From positions 186,001-250,000 of the forward strand of contig JBGTSJ010000003.1 in assembly GCA_041940305.1 (NCBI GenBank): DNA of 64,000 nucleotides, written 5' to 3'. The notes beneath the pieces were generated by a model, which was not told the origin of the DNA, made no database searches, and saw only the letters and a list, made by a program, of their open reading frames with translations. Of the stretch, positions 9,901 through 17,392 are shown one piece after another. How positions within the stretch are numbered: position 1 is the stretch's first letter; each line of letters opens with the position of its first letter. Made by a program: the position numbers and the translations under genes. Origin of the DNA: JBGTSJ01 sp041940305. GTDB lineage: Bacteria > Planctomycetota > Planctomycetia > Planctomycetales > Planctomycetaceae.

Positions 9901-10494
9901 TTCGCACTCGCGGCCCTCATCACCTACCTGCTGATGGCAGCGCTGTTTGAATCGTGGCTGTACCCGCTCGTTATCATCCTGACGGTGCCGCTGGGTGCGG
10001 TCGGCGGGATCCTGGGACTCGCTTTGCTCAACATCTTCATCCTGCAGCCGCTCGACGTGCTGACTATGCTGGGATTCGTGATCCTGATCGGGACCGTGGT
10101 GAACAACCCGATTCTCATCGTGCACCAGGCGCTGCAGCATGTGCGCGAGGATGGGATGACGCAGCGGGCGGCGATTCTCGAGGCGGTCGGCAGCCGCGTG
10201 CGACCGATCTTCATGACGACCATCACCACGGTGCTGGGCCTGCTGCCGCTGGTGCTGTTCCCCGGTGCGGGCAGTGAACTGTATCGCGGCCTGGGGACGG
10301 TGTTCCTCGGCGGACTGCTGCTCTCGACGTTCTTCACCCTGGTGCTGGTGCCGACGCTGTTCAGCCTGACGATGGACACCAAGGCCGCGACCTGGGACCG
10401 GTTCTTCCGGCGGGATGACGATGAGCCGTCCGAGCCGCAGCGTGCGGAGCATGTTGACGAGACGCCGCGGCCTGAACCGGTTGGGGCGACGTAG
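6904..10494 (+). CDS. RND-family efflux permease (AcrB/CusA-like)
   Basis: A 1,196-residue proton-driven exporter, longer than the usual 1,020–1,060. TM1 starts near residue 10 and is followed by a porter domain (MTSESMDSAGRIRLEF), TM2–6, a linker, TM7 near residue 665, a second porter domain and TM8–12. TM4 carries GMAFAVGMLVDNAVVVLENI, so the proton-relay Asp is present once, where many family members have two. Extra length lies in a Lys/Glu-rich insert in the first porter domain (about 140–200), an additional hydrophobic stretch before TM4 (FFSPLFFLATLAII), and a cytoplasmic linker around 590–620. Planctomycete RND proteins often differ this way. Substrate unknown; multidrug export is inferred from the MarR context. 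Confidence 0.92.
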   Translation: MQLIDAFVHNPVKIAVGVLLMALFGFVSLTSMPMQLTPEVETPTITIDTRWPGASPQEVEREIVLEQEEQLKGVEGVRKMTSESMDSAGRIRLEFLVGTNMEEALLQVNSRLQQVREYPEDADQPVLSTSDANARAIAWFMLSPRLPEEEVFDQFKADHPELAGRVETIRKKHNAGLVLLYLRNLAKEHPEAQVLLPSDDINVLEMRRFAEDFIEARFERVEGVSNSNVIGGLEDEMQVIVDPQQLAIRQLTIGDVRNVLRAQNDDISAGDFWEGKRRWVVRTIGQFQSAEQVENQLLANRGGAPVYIRDVARVEHGFKKPDGLVRRFGGASIAINCERETGANVLEVMEGLRQANKELNAGVLRDRQLYLSQVYDETEYIYSAVDLVESNIYIGGALTMIVLMIFLHLGVRTIITIPLIAASALAAVFFSPLFFLATLAIIVGAGFWFARGALVVSLAIPTSIIGTFLVLGMLGRSLNVISLAGMAFAVGMLVDNAVVVLENIYTHYSRGEHPFQAAVRATQEVWGAIVASTLTTVAVFIPVVFIEEEAGQLFRDIALAISAAVLLSMIVSVSVIPTASARLFSDRRRRKVEPGSQTSHVTHEGNGKPAAAAAATKATWSDRLSQGVIAPVNWFGSLFVSWMVGINRWLLRGFIRRLAFAVCLIGVALSLTWLLWPKVEYLPAGNRNLVFGILLPPPGYNLDELLDMGQKVEDDLRPYWDVDPGSPEAEALDFPVIDDFFFVVRGRSVFLGLRANDPRRAAELVPLVQSVTRGLPGTFAVAKQSSLFEQGLSAGRTVDVEITGPDLRKLIGIGGQVIGKVQEVVPGSQAIPQPSLDLSSPEVHVKPRLVQAAEMGIGTVDLGYGVNALVDGAYAGDYYLGGDKIDLTIKGESQYAERTQDLAFLPIATPSGQLVPLSAVADVTLSSGPEQINHRERLRAITIQVSPPPEMALEDAMARITTQIVDPIRESGQLEGGYVITLAGTADKLSETWGALYVNFALAALITYLLMAALFESWLYPLVIILTVPLGAVGGILGLALLNIFILQPLDVLTMLGFVILIGTVVNNPILIVHQALQHVREDGMTQRAAILEAVGSRVRPIFMTTITTVLGLLPLVLFPGAGSELYRGLGTVFLGGLLLSTFFTLVLVPTLFSLTMDTKAATWDRFFRRDDDEPSEPQRAEHVDETPRPEPVGAT

Positions 10495-10520
10495 TGAGAT
10501 TACCTGGATGACGTACGTCA

Positions 10521-10552
10521 GAAACCCGGTTTCTTTGGAGAAGCCGGGTTTC
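10521..10552. repeat. GAAACC nested palindrome, copy 1 (post-stop stem-loop)
   Basis: Left arm GAAACCCGGTTTCT and right arm AGAAGCCGGGTTTC, one mismatch in 14 bp, starting 26 nt after the permease stop. Probably a terminator-like element; see the other copies at 11641, 18690, 26697, 33299 and 38163. Confidence 0.75.
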
Positions 10553-10576
10553 TTCACGCGTGCATGAGTTGGATGA

Positions 10577-11617
10577 ATGGCCTCCTCATTCGAACGCTAT
10601 CGCAAACAGGTGCTGTTCGCCGGCGTCGGCGAGGAGGGGCAGCGGAAGATCGCCGGGTCCCGCGTGCTGCTCGTTGGCTGCGGGGCGCTCGGTTCGGTGA
10701 TCGCCGATCAGTTGGCGCGGGCGGGCGTCGGGCATCTGCGGCTGGTTGATCGCGACTTTGTGGAGATGTCCAACCTGCAGCGGCAGGTGCTGTATGACGA
10801 GCAGGACGTAGCCGACCAGTTGCCGAAGGCGATCGCCGCGGCCAACAAGCTGCGGCGGATCAACAGCAGCATCGAGATCGAGCCGGTCGTGGCCGACGTG
10901 GATCACACGCGGATCCTCGATTTGATGCAGGGGTGCCATGTCGTCCTCGACGGCACCGACAACTTTGAAGTGCGCCTGCTGATCAATGACGCCTCGCTGG
11001 AGACCGGCATTCCGTGGATCAACGGAGGGTGTGTCGGCAGCAACGGGCAGGTGATGACGATCATTCCGGGCGTCACGGCCTGCTTCCGCTGCCTCGTTGC
11101 CGATGAGCCTGAACCGGGGAGCACCGAAACCTGCGACACCGCGGGCGTGCTCGCCCCGGCCGTCAACGTGGTCTCATCGCTGCAGGTGGTCGAGGCGCTC
11201 AAGATGCTGACCGGACAGGCCAACCTCATCGAGCCGGTGCTGACCGTCATCGACGTGTGGGAGGGCACGTACCGTCGGCTCAAGCTCGGCGATCTCCCGG
11301 CCAAGAGCGACTGTCCCGCCTGCCGTCACGGCGAGCGAAAATGGCTCCGGGGCGAGGGAGGCTCGCGGACGACCACGCTGTGCGGCCGCAACGCCGTGCA
11401 GGTCGCCCCTGCCGCCCGCGGCACGCTCGATCTTCCCCAGCTTGCCGAAAAGCTGCGGGCTTCCGGGGAGGTCGCTTCCAACCCGTTCCTGGTGCGACTG
11501 GCACTTTCCGACGGCCAGACCGAGATTACGGTCTTTCGGGACGGCCGGGCGATCATTAAGGGGACCGAGGAGATCGCGACAGCGCGGGCACTGTACGCCC
11601 GGTACGTTGGGCATTGA
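10577..11617 (+). CDS. ThiF/MoeB-family adenylyltransferase (E1-like sulfur-carrier activating enzyme)
   Basis: A 346-residue enzyme that should adenylate the C-terminal glycine of a ubiquitin-like sulfur carrier (ThiS or MoaD type) for thiamine or molybdopterin synthesis. It has a Rossmann nucleotide site GCGALGS (34–40), the NLQRQVLY region with the adenylation Arg, zinc-binding Cys pairs CFRC (169–172) and CPAC (246–249), and a candidate catalytic Cys186 in ETCDTAGVLAP. A C-terminal extension of about 85 residues (LDLPQLAEKLRASG... to ...YARYVGH) lies beyond the E1 core. No thiS, moaD or other cofactor gene is next to it, so which pathway it serves cannot be told. Confidence 0.9.
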   Translation: MASSFERYRKQVLFAGVGEEGQRKIAGSRVLLVGCGALGSVIADQLARAGVGHLRLVDRDFVEMSNLQRQVLYDEQDVADQLPKAIAAANKLRRINSSIEIEPVVADVDHTRILDLMQGCHVVLDGTDNFEVRLLINDASLETGIPWINGGCVGSNGQVMTIIPGVTACFRCLVADEPEPGSTETCDTAGVLAPAVNVVSSLQVVEALKMLTGQANLIEPVLTVIDVWEGTYRRLKLGDLPAKSDCPACRHGERKWLRGEGGSRTTTLCGRNAVQVAPAARGTLDLPQLAEKLRASGEVASNPFLVRLALSDGQTEITVFRDGRAIIKGTEEIATARALYARYVGH

Positions 11618-11640
11618 GCGTGACGACGCAGGCTGGTGCA

Positions 11641-11673
11641 GAAACCAGGTTTCTCGAGAAGAAACCTGGTTTC
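11641..11673. repeat. GAAACC nested palindrome, copy 2 (compensatory variant)
   Basis: Left arm GAAACCAGGTTTCT and right arm AGAAACCTGGTTTC, a perfect 14-bp stem with loop CGAGA, 24 nt after the ThiF-like stop. The central C:G pair of the family is replaced by A:T on both arms, which argues for selection on pairing or for gene-conversion-like spread. Confidence 0.75.
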
Positions 11674-11749
11674 TTGTGCGGTTCTCGCTTAACCGGGGGG
11701 CTCTTCGTCCGTCGAATTCTCTCGAAACCTTGAGAAAACGACACGGATC

Positions 11750-12364
11750 ATGCTCGCTCCGGCAACCTCTCCTACGGAAATGGCCGACGACCCGCATTCA
11801 TCACGGCCGGTCGCTGCCGACGCTCGTCCCGCGATCGACTGGGTAGCCGCCCTGCGCGAACACGACGCGTGGCTGCGGAAGGTCGTGCACCACCGCCTCG
11901 ATGAACCCGATGCGGTGGATGACGTGATGCAGAACGTCGCCATCGCCGCCATCAACAGCGGCGACCTCCCGACTGACCCGTCCAAAGTCGCTCCCTGGCT
12001 GTACCGCGTGGCGGTGAGGCAATGTCTCATGCATCGCCGCACGGCCGGGCGGCGGCGCAGATTTCACGACCGGCTGGCGGATTCCTCCAGCACCTGGACC
12101 CATTCCGAGAACGACCCTCTCAGCTGGCTGCTCGGCCGCGAGCGGAACGAAGCGGTCGCGGCCGCCCTGGCCCGCCTGAGCGATCTAGACCGCGACCTGC
12201 TGATTCTCAAACACTCCGAACACTGGACGTACCGCCAACTGGCCGATCATCTCGGCGCCAGCATTTCCAGCATCGAACACAGGCTGCTCCAGGCGCGCCG
12301 GCGGCTCCGCCGGGAACTCATCGCCGCGTCCGTCCTCGAACCCCACGCATGTCCCACGCCGTAA
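11750..12364 (+). CDS. ECF-like RNA polymerase sigma factor
   Basis: A 204-residue sigma-70-family protein. Sigma region 2 lies at about residues 30–100 (EPDAVDDVMQNVAIAAI, then WLYRVAVRQCLMHRR) and region 4 at about 140–190 (LSDLDRDLLILKHSEHWTYRQLADHLGASISSIEHRLLQARRRLR), the helix-turn-helix that reads the -35 element. The gene overlaps the next one by 16 nt. That partner is a membrane protein with a short cytoplasmic N-terminus, the usual layout of a sigma/anti-sigma pair. The start at ATG 11750 is the longest plausible; ATG 11780 is possible. Its regulon is unknown; the downstream PDZ protein is a reasonable candidate. Confidence 0.85.
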   Translation: MLAPATSPTEMADDPHSSRPVAADARPAIDWVAALREHDAWLRKVVHHRLDEPDAVDDVMQNVAIAAINSGDLPTDPSKVAPWLYRVAVRQCLMHRRTAGRRRRFHDRLADSSSTWTHSENDPLSWLLGRERNEAVAAALARLSDLDRDLLILKHSEHWTYRQLADHLGASISSIEHRLLQARRRLRRELIAASVLEPHACPTP

Positions 12365-13059
12365 ACGAACTCGACATTCAGCGCTGCGTTGACGGAGAAC
12401 TGTCCGAAGCCGCACAGCAGGAACTGCTCCAGCGGCTGGACGAGACGGACACAGGCTGGCGGGAACTGGCGCTCGCCTTCGTTGAAAACCAGGTGATCGC
12501 AGGCGTCTGCCGCCGCGCCGCCGAACGGGAGACAGTACCGCCGGCCGCGGTTTCCCCCACTGCGCCACGATCACGGCAGCAAGCGGCCCCTCCGATTGCG
12601 CGGCGGCGCTTAAGCGTGACGAACTGGACGGTGACCCTGGCGTCCGCGGTGATTGGCGTCGGGATCGGCCTGCTGGCCGGCGGAGGGCGCTCGGTTGTGG
12701 ACTCGACGGCGACTCCGCCCGTTGCCACGGCAACGAGCGATCCTGCACCAACCTCCGCTGGGGATCCGGTTTCCCCGACCACTCACGACACGGACTTCCC
12801 GCAGCCGGTGATGAACGTCGAGTTCGCCGACGCCTCGGGCGATGCATCGAACTGGACGCTGCCGGTGTACGCGGCGGACGACCTGGGCCCGGACTACTGG
12901 CAGGCGGGCGACGTCCTGCCGTCGGAGATTGAACGGGATCTGTCCCGCCGGGGGTACCGGCTGGATCACGAACGGGAGTTCTATTCCATTCCCCTCGATG
13001 ACGGCCGCGAGATCGCCGTTCCCGTGGACACCTATCAGGTCCGGTACACAGGACTGTGA
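12349..13059 (+). CDS. Putative membrane anti-sigma partner protein
   Basis: A 236-residue protein translated from the ATG at 12349, overlapping the end of the sigma gene. The N-terminal about 75 residues resemble the cytoplasmic part of planctomycete anti-sigma-like proteins (ELDIQRCVDGELSEAAQQELLQRLDE), without a recognisable CxxC zinc motif. One transmembrane helix follows (about 86–105, NWTVTLASAVIGVGIGLLAGGG), then a Thr/Pro-rich linker and a periplasmic domain of about 100 residues. The role as anti-sigma is inferred from the overlap, topology and N-terminal composition. The periplasmic part could sense a signal, but no known sensor fold is seen. Confidence 0.65.
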   Translation: MSHAVNELDIQRCVDGELSEAAQQELLQRLDETDTGWRELALAFVENQVIAGVCRRAAERETVPPAAVSPTAPRSRQQAAPPIARRRLSVTNWTVTLASAVIGVGIGLLAGGGRSVVDSTATPPVATATSDPAPTSAGDPVSPTTHDTDFPQPVMNVEFADASGDASNWTLPVYAADDLGPDYWQAGDVLPSEIERDLSRRGYRLDHEREFYSIPLDDGREIAVPVDTYQVRYTGL

Positions 13060-13081
13060 CGGGACGATGCACCCACACCAG

Positions 13082-13113
13082 CACACTAGCCCGACGCGCC
13101 AGCGAGGGCCGAA
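13082..13113. repeat. Dispersed CCGACGCGCCAGC repeat, copy 1
   Basis: A 32-nt block beginning CACACTAGCCCGACGCGCC. It matches the block at 48556–48587 at 28 of 32 positions. This motif is familiar as a high-copy intergenic element in planctomycete genomes, where it produces spurious TRQRG-containing ORFs. Function unknown. Confidence 0.6.
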
Positions 13114-13305
13114 CCTCCTTCAGTACTCAACCCGAATCCACGCTGCCGCCAATTCCGCCAGAAGACTCGAACGTTGCTGAACTCAAACCTCGTGTCGACT
13201 GACCCCATGTCGCTCAATACAAATGGATCGGACGCGGCGGGCTACCACTTCATGCGGCGCCAATTCTTTCATCACACAGGAAACTTGCTCAAGGAGCAGT
13301 CAGTC

Positions 13306-14247
13306 ATGTCGATGCCCAAATGCTGGTTGTGTTTTTGGACAGGCCTGGCCCTCGCCGGACTGGTGGCCCTCGCACCTGCCGAACTCCGCGCCGATGATGC
13401 GGCCGTCACTCTGGAGGTGATCGCCGTAGAGGAATCAGCTGACGAGGCGGCAGCTGAGACTAAGCCGGCTGATGAGACAACTACCGAAGCGCAGCCGGTG
13501 GAAGGAACGCAACCGGTTCCTGCTCACGTTCAGGGAAAAGTGATCGTTATCGGCCCGGACGGCGAGCGGCGCGAGTTCTCGTTCGGGCGGGATCACCGTC
13601 ATCCGGCGTTCCATGTCCGCCCGCCGCACATGTTCCGCGTCGGTCCTGCGGGCGAGCACGGCGAGGTTGAACTGGGGTTCGCTCCGGCCGACCGGCAGCC
13701 GGAAGGCTTCATCATCGGCCTGAACGCCGATCCTGCCGATGAGACGCTCCGCGCTCAGCTGGGGTTAGGAGAGACCGGTCTGACGGTGCGATTCGTCATG
13801 GAAGGGGCTCCGGCGGCCAAGGCGGGACTACAGCAGCATGACGTGCTCATCAAGGTCGGCGAGCAGGACCTGACGTCGCTCGACGTGCTGCTGCAGGCGG
13901 TGCGGGACTCCGCAGGCGAGCCGCTGACGATCACCTATCTGCGCGCGGGCGAACAGCACACGGCCGAGCTGACGCCAGTCAAGCGGATGGTGGTGGTGCG
14001 CTCGGCGCGGGTCGAGGATCCGCAGCAGTTGCGGGCCTGGATCGAGGACCGCGTGGACGGCCCCGCCGCGTTCGAGGCCCGCATTCCCGACTTCCGCGTG
14101 CAGTCTGTGCGCCCGGGCGTCGTCCTCGAAACGCGCCCCGAGCCGAACGGGCGCCTGAATGAACTCACGGAGCAGATCAACCGGCTCAACGATCAGGTGG
14201 CCGAACTGCAGAAGTCAGTGGAGGAACTCAAGCAGTCCCAGGAGTGA
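13306..14247 (+). CDS. Secreted PDZ-domain protein with C-terminal coiled coil
   Basis: A 313-residue exported protein. The ATG at 13306 follows an AAGGAG site and begins a signal peptide (about 1–27); the ORF upstream of it is not coding-like. An acidic, Ala/Thr-rich linker precedes a central PDZ domain (about 125–225) with the carboxylate-binding pattern LGLGETGLTVRFVMEGAPAAKAGLQQHDVLIKVGEQDL. The last 30 residues form a short coiled coil (LNELTEQINRLNDQVAELQKSVEELK), suggesting oligomers. There is no protease domain, so it probably acts as a periplasmic adaptor or substrate-binding factor. Placement after the sigma/anti-sigma pair hints at an envelope-stress role, which is inference. Confidence 0.8.
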   Translation: MSMPKCWLCFWTGLALAGLVALAPAELRADDAAVTLEVIAVEESADEAAAETKPADETTTEAQPVEGTQPVPAHVQGKVIVIGPDGERREFSFGRDHRHPAFHVRPPHMFRVGPAGEHGEVELGFAPADRQPEGFIIGLNADPADETLRAQLGLGETGLTVRFVMEGAPAAKAGLQQHDVLIKVGEQDLTSLDVLLQAVRDSAGEPLTITYLRAGEQHTAELTPVKRMVVVRSARVEDPQQLRAWIEDRVDGPAAFEARIPDFRVQSVRPGVVLETRPEPNGRLNELTEQINRLNDQVAELQKSVEELKQSQE

Positions 14248-14285
14248 GCTGATTCCCGGTGTGAGAGCGAGCAATCGGCCCAATC

Positions 14286-14321
14286 AGCGACCCGGACGCC
14301 GCGAGCGTCCGGGTCGCTTTT
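14286..14321 (+). terminator. Rho-independent terminator after the PDZ gene
   Basis: A perfect 14-bp stem, AGCGACCCGGACGC with GCGTCCGGGTCGCT, loop CGCGA, then TTTT. The stem sequence recurs at 41418–41450 after rho, so this terminator is also a repeated element. Confidence 0.85.
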
Positions 14322-14340
14322 CATTTGCGGTCGGCAACAT

Positions 14341-14757
14341 TCAGTTGGCGCGCCGGAGTGGATCGAAATACAGAGTCCCGATCTTGATCAATTCCTCGTT
14401 GTGGAGCGCTTCGTTCAGCCACGACCGAATTTGCTCATGGGAGACATCGAGTTCCGGCAGATTGTCCCGACGATAGACCCAAAGCCGCCATGCGTCGAAA
14501 CCATCAGGTTCACCATGCTCGCCCCAATCAAAGTCAATGGTGAGCGTAGGCGCGGTAATCTTCACCCCGTAGCCGTGCGGCTCAAGTCCAATTGTCGTGC
14601 CGTTAACATCAAACGATTGACGCTTGTGAAGTGCAGTCGACGCCCAGTCGCGGTTTGAAGCTGGGAGGGAGATGTTCAATCGACCAACGAGAATAGCGAC
14701 CGCCGCATCCTGGGCGTTTCGAAACCGCGTAATGAGTTCATCAAGGCACGGATGCAT
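14341..14757 (-). CDS. Hypothetical protein, possibly DUF6896-like
   Basis: A 138-residue soluble protein that I do not recognise with certainty. The segment IDFDWGEHGEPDGFDAWRLWVYRRD resembles the core of the DUF6896 family as I remember it; that is a recollection, not a search result. No signal peptide or membrane segment is present. Local base composition is more AT-rich than the surrounding genes, and the codon use is less GC-biased at third positions, which could indicate recent transfer. It is 30 bp downstream of the GntP gene on the same strand, yet there is no functional link visible. The ribosome-binding site before ATG 14757 is weak. Confidence 0.6.
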   Translation of the reverse strand: MHPCLDELITRFRNAQDAAVAILVGRLNISLPASNRDWASTALHKRQSFDVNGTTIGLEPHGYGVKITAPTLTIDFDWGEHGEPDGFDAWRLWVYRRDNLPELDVSHEQIRSWLNEALHNEELIKIGTLYFDPLRRAN

Positions 14758-14787
14758 TGAATCAGAGCCGTCTCTCCGCGAATCGCA

Positions 14788-16470
14788 TCACGCCATCGGC
14801 CACAGCGTGACGCCGATCACGATCATCAGCAGGCCGAAGACTCCCATCAGGGCCGTCATGGGGGTGATGTACTTCAGCCCTTCCCCTTCGGACATGCCCG
14901 TCATGCGGGTGATGACCCAGAAGCCGCTGTCGTTCATCCAGGCGAGGGGCTTGGAACCGCAGCCGATGGCCAGCGCCAGGTACACCGGATGAAATCCGAG
15001 ATCGCCGCTCTTCGCCAGACCAGAGAGGATGCCGACCGACGTGATCATCGCCACCGTGGCCGAGCCCTGCGCGGTGCGGATCGCCGTTGTCACCAGGAAC
15101 GCCAGCGTGCAGACCATCGCCGGGGACGACCGCGGCAGCCCCTGAATCAGGTCGGCCACGCCGCTCTGCTGCAGCGCCATGCCGAACGCGCCGCCGGCCG
15201 CGGTGATCAAAATGATCATCCCCGCGCTTTCCAGTGCCGAGCCGACGGCCCCGGCGAGGTCGCGGAGAGATTTCCGCTTGTGCCACACCAGCGTCGCCAG
15301 ACCGATCGCCGCCGCCAGCGTGAGCGCGATGTTCTTCTCGCCGAGCGTGTTCAACCAGCCGGGGGAGCCGGCCTCCGTTTCGGCCATCACGGCCTGAGCC
15401 GAGATCAGCGTCACCGGCACCACGATGGGCGCGACCGACAGCCAGAGGGGTGGAAGCTGCGACTCGTCCACTTCCGCAGCGGCCGCCAGTTCTTCCAGCG
15501 AGACGTCCCCCGTCCCCCGCAGCGGGAGGTCCCAGATTCGCCCGGCGAACTTCGCGTACGCGAACCCCACCAGTCCGCAGGCCAGTCCGACGATGCTCCC
15601 GCCGGCGATCATCGTCGCCAGGCTCACGCCCAGTTCGTCGGCGACGAAGAGCGGCCCCGGGGTCGGCGGCACCAGCGAATGCGCCATCGTGGCCCCGCAG
15701 ATGATCGTCAGCACGTACACGAGATAGTTGCGCCCCGTCCGCACGCGCAGCGCCTTTCCCAGCGGGAGCATCAGATAGAAGACGGTGTCGAAGAACACCG
15801 GGATTCCAAGCAGGAATCCGCTGAAGGTGAAGGCCACCGGCGCTCCGGGTTCGCCCGTCCAGCGGAGGGCGGTCCGCACGACGCGGTCTGCGGCGCCGCT
15901 GTCGAGCAGGCACTTGCCGACGATGGCCGCCATCGCGATCAGGACGCCGATCCCCGCGCATGTCCGCCCGAAGCCGTCGGCTATCCGGCTGCCCACAGTC
16001 CGCTTCGCCCCGCGCTCGGCAGCATCCAGCTCGGCCGGTTCAATCACCGTGAGTTGCGTGAGGTCTGACGGAATCCGCCCCTCCAGGGGGCCGTGAATGC
16101 GGATGAGAGCTCGCTCGCCCGTCTCGGTCGATTTGGAAACCAACTGCTCCACCGTGGCGGTCGCGGCGACGGACAACTCTCCGGATTGTGCATCAACGGC
16201 GAGCACGCGGAGCAGCGACCCCGGCTCCAGGCCGTCGGCCGCCCCTGCATCAATCTGGAGCCGATTTCCGGATTCGTCCGCATCGAGCACCTCAAAGCTC
16301 GACTGCCGGATGAAGAACCGCTCCACCGATGCACGCGGCGTCAGCGTCGCAACGACGATCGCACCCAAGATGAGCGCGAGAAACGCATGCAGCCTCAGTG
16401 CGAGCACACCCCCGACGACGACAATCACGCCCAGCAATACGATTCCCAGCGTGATCCAGATCGACGGCAC
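14788..16470 (-). CDS. GntP-family gluconate/organic-acid permease with a soluble insert
   Basis: A 560-residue inner-membrane symporter of the GntP group (gluconate, idonate and related sugar acids, H+ coupled). Start GTG at 16470 has GGAGA upstream. Two N-terminal helices (about 5–45) are followed by a hydrophilic stretch of about 110 residues (55–155, including LQIDAGAADGLEPGSLLRVLAV), which looks like a small beta domain. The transporter core then resumes with GRTCAGIGVLIAMAAIVGKCLLDSG, ATMAHSLVPPTPGPL and GSKPLAWMNDSGFWVI, motifs typical of GntP. Ordinary family members of about 440 residues lack the insert. Substrate cannot be assigned. Confidence 0.85.
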   Translation of the reverse strand: MPSIWITLGIVLLGVIVVVGGVLALRLHAFLALILGAIVVATLTPRASVERFFIRQSSFEVLDADESGNRLQIDAGAADGLEPGSLLRVLAVDAQSGELSVAATATVEQLVSKSTETGERALIRIHGPLEGRIPSDLTQLTVIEPAELDAAERGAKRTVGSRIADGFGRTCAGIGVLIAMAAIVGKCLLDSGAADRVVRTALRWTGEPGAPVAFTFSGFLLGIPVFFDTVFYLMLPLGKALRVRTGRNYLVYVLTIICGATMAHSLVPPTPGPLFVADELGVSLATMIAGGSIVGLACGLVGFAYAKFAGRIWDLPLRGTGDVSLEELAAAAEVDESQLPPLWLSVAPIVVPVTLISAQAVMAETEAGSPGWLNTLGEKNIALTLAAAIGLATLVWHKRKSLRDLAGAVGSALESAGMIILITAAGGAFGMALQQSGVADLIQGLPRSSPAMVCTLAFLVTTAIRTAQGSATVAMITSVGILSGLAKSGDLGFHPVYLALAIGCGSKPLAWMNDSGFWVITRMTGMSEGEGLKYITPMTALMGVFGLLMIVIGVTLWPMA

Positions 16471-16562
16471 GAAGCGGCGTCTCCATCAATGCGGCGGACT
16501 TTTGAGTGAATGGAGCAATTGTGCGGCCCCGGCCGGCTCACGGCAACCAACGGCCCAGGCGG

Positions 16563-17024
16563 TCAGCTGTCCCAGGTCTCCTCCAGCACGACATATCCGG
16601 CCGCTTTCAGGCCAAGGCGACGATAGACCTCCTGTGCCAGGTCGTTGTGCTGTTCCACGTACAGCCTTAGGCCGACGACGTCCGGAGTGCGCTTCGCGAG
16701 TTCGCGGACGTGCTCCAGCAGTCGCCGGAAGACACCGCGCCCGCGATGTTCCGGACGCACATAAACGCTCTGGAGCCACCACAGCGTCCCGTTGCGCCAG
16801 TCACTCCATTCGGAGGTATGCATGATCTGGCCGAGCTGTTCCGAGTCCGCTTCGGCGACGAAGTAGCGGCCTTTCGTCGGGTCGCGGAGCAGCGCCTGCA
16901 CGCCTGCCTTCAGCTGGGCCGCATCGAGGCGGCGGGCTTCCGTCTCCAGCGCCAGTCGCTGATTGAATTCGACGAGCGTCGGCCAGTCGTCCACGCGCGC
17001 GGGGCGAACGATGAAATCGGACAT
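16563..17024 (-). CDS. GNAT-family N-acetyltransferase
   Basis: A 153-residue single-domain acetyltransferase. The start at ATG 17024 has a GAGGAT site 5 nt upstream and begins MSDFIVRPARVDDW, the usual N-terminal strand. The acetyl-CoA pyrophosphate loop is in LQSVYVRPEHRGRGVFRRLLEHV (R/Q-x-x-G-x-G/A type). The C-terminal part LRLYVEQHNDLAQEVYRRLGLKAAGYVVLEE is the standard final strand–helix–strand. Substrate unknown. It follows nothing obviously related and lies about 90 bp from the GntP start on the same strand, so co-transcription is possible. Confidence 0.85.
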   Translation of the reverse strand: MSDFIVRPARVDDWPTLVEFNQRLALETEARRLDAAQLKAGVQALLRDPTKGRYFVAEADSEQLGQIMHTSEWSDWRNGTLWWLQSVYVRPEHRGRGVFRRLLEHVRELAKRTPDVVGLRLYVEQHNDLAQEVYRRLGLKAAGYVVLEETWDS

Positions 17025-17392
17025 GAGATCCTCGTGCTCACCGGGATGGGCCGCGCCAACGTAACGCACCGGCGCTCAGTTCGCGAGCAGTTCTGCGGGA
17101 GTCGCTTTCATCGAATGCGCATCCTTCCGATTGCACCGGCGCTCCTGCTGCTCAGCCGGAGTTCCCTGCCGATCACCCCAAACTCCGCACGGCAAAATGG
17201 CGATAGGTAGTAGGGGCACGCGGTCGCGCAAACCTGTCCGGTCAGTCAAGCTCGCCGGACAACTCGCAGCCGCCTGGACGGCCTGCTCGCAGCCGGCCAC
17301 GAAACCGGCCGCGTCCGTCAGCCGTCATCACCCGCCCAACTCCGACGATTGATTCGCTCGCATCCGTTCTCATCCACATGGGGGAAGTACCT
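17025..17392. other. 368-bp divergent intergenic region
   Basis: It separates the GNAT gene (minus) from the coiled-coil gene (plus). No convincing ORF, hairpin or tRNA was found. The last 15 bases become coding if the ATG at 17378 is used for the next gene. Confidence 0.5.

Noticed and set aside
8776..10557. Minus-strand frame of 593 codons over the permease 3' end
   Set aside because: Antisense to the RND core, and it begins inside the GAAACC palindrome, which explains its KPGF start.
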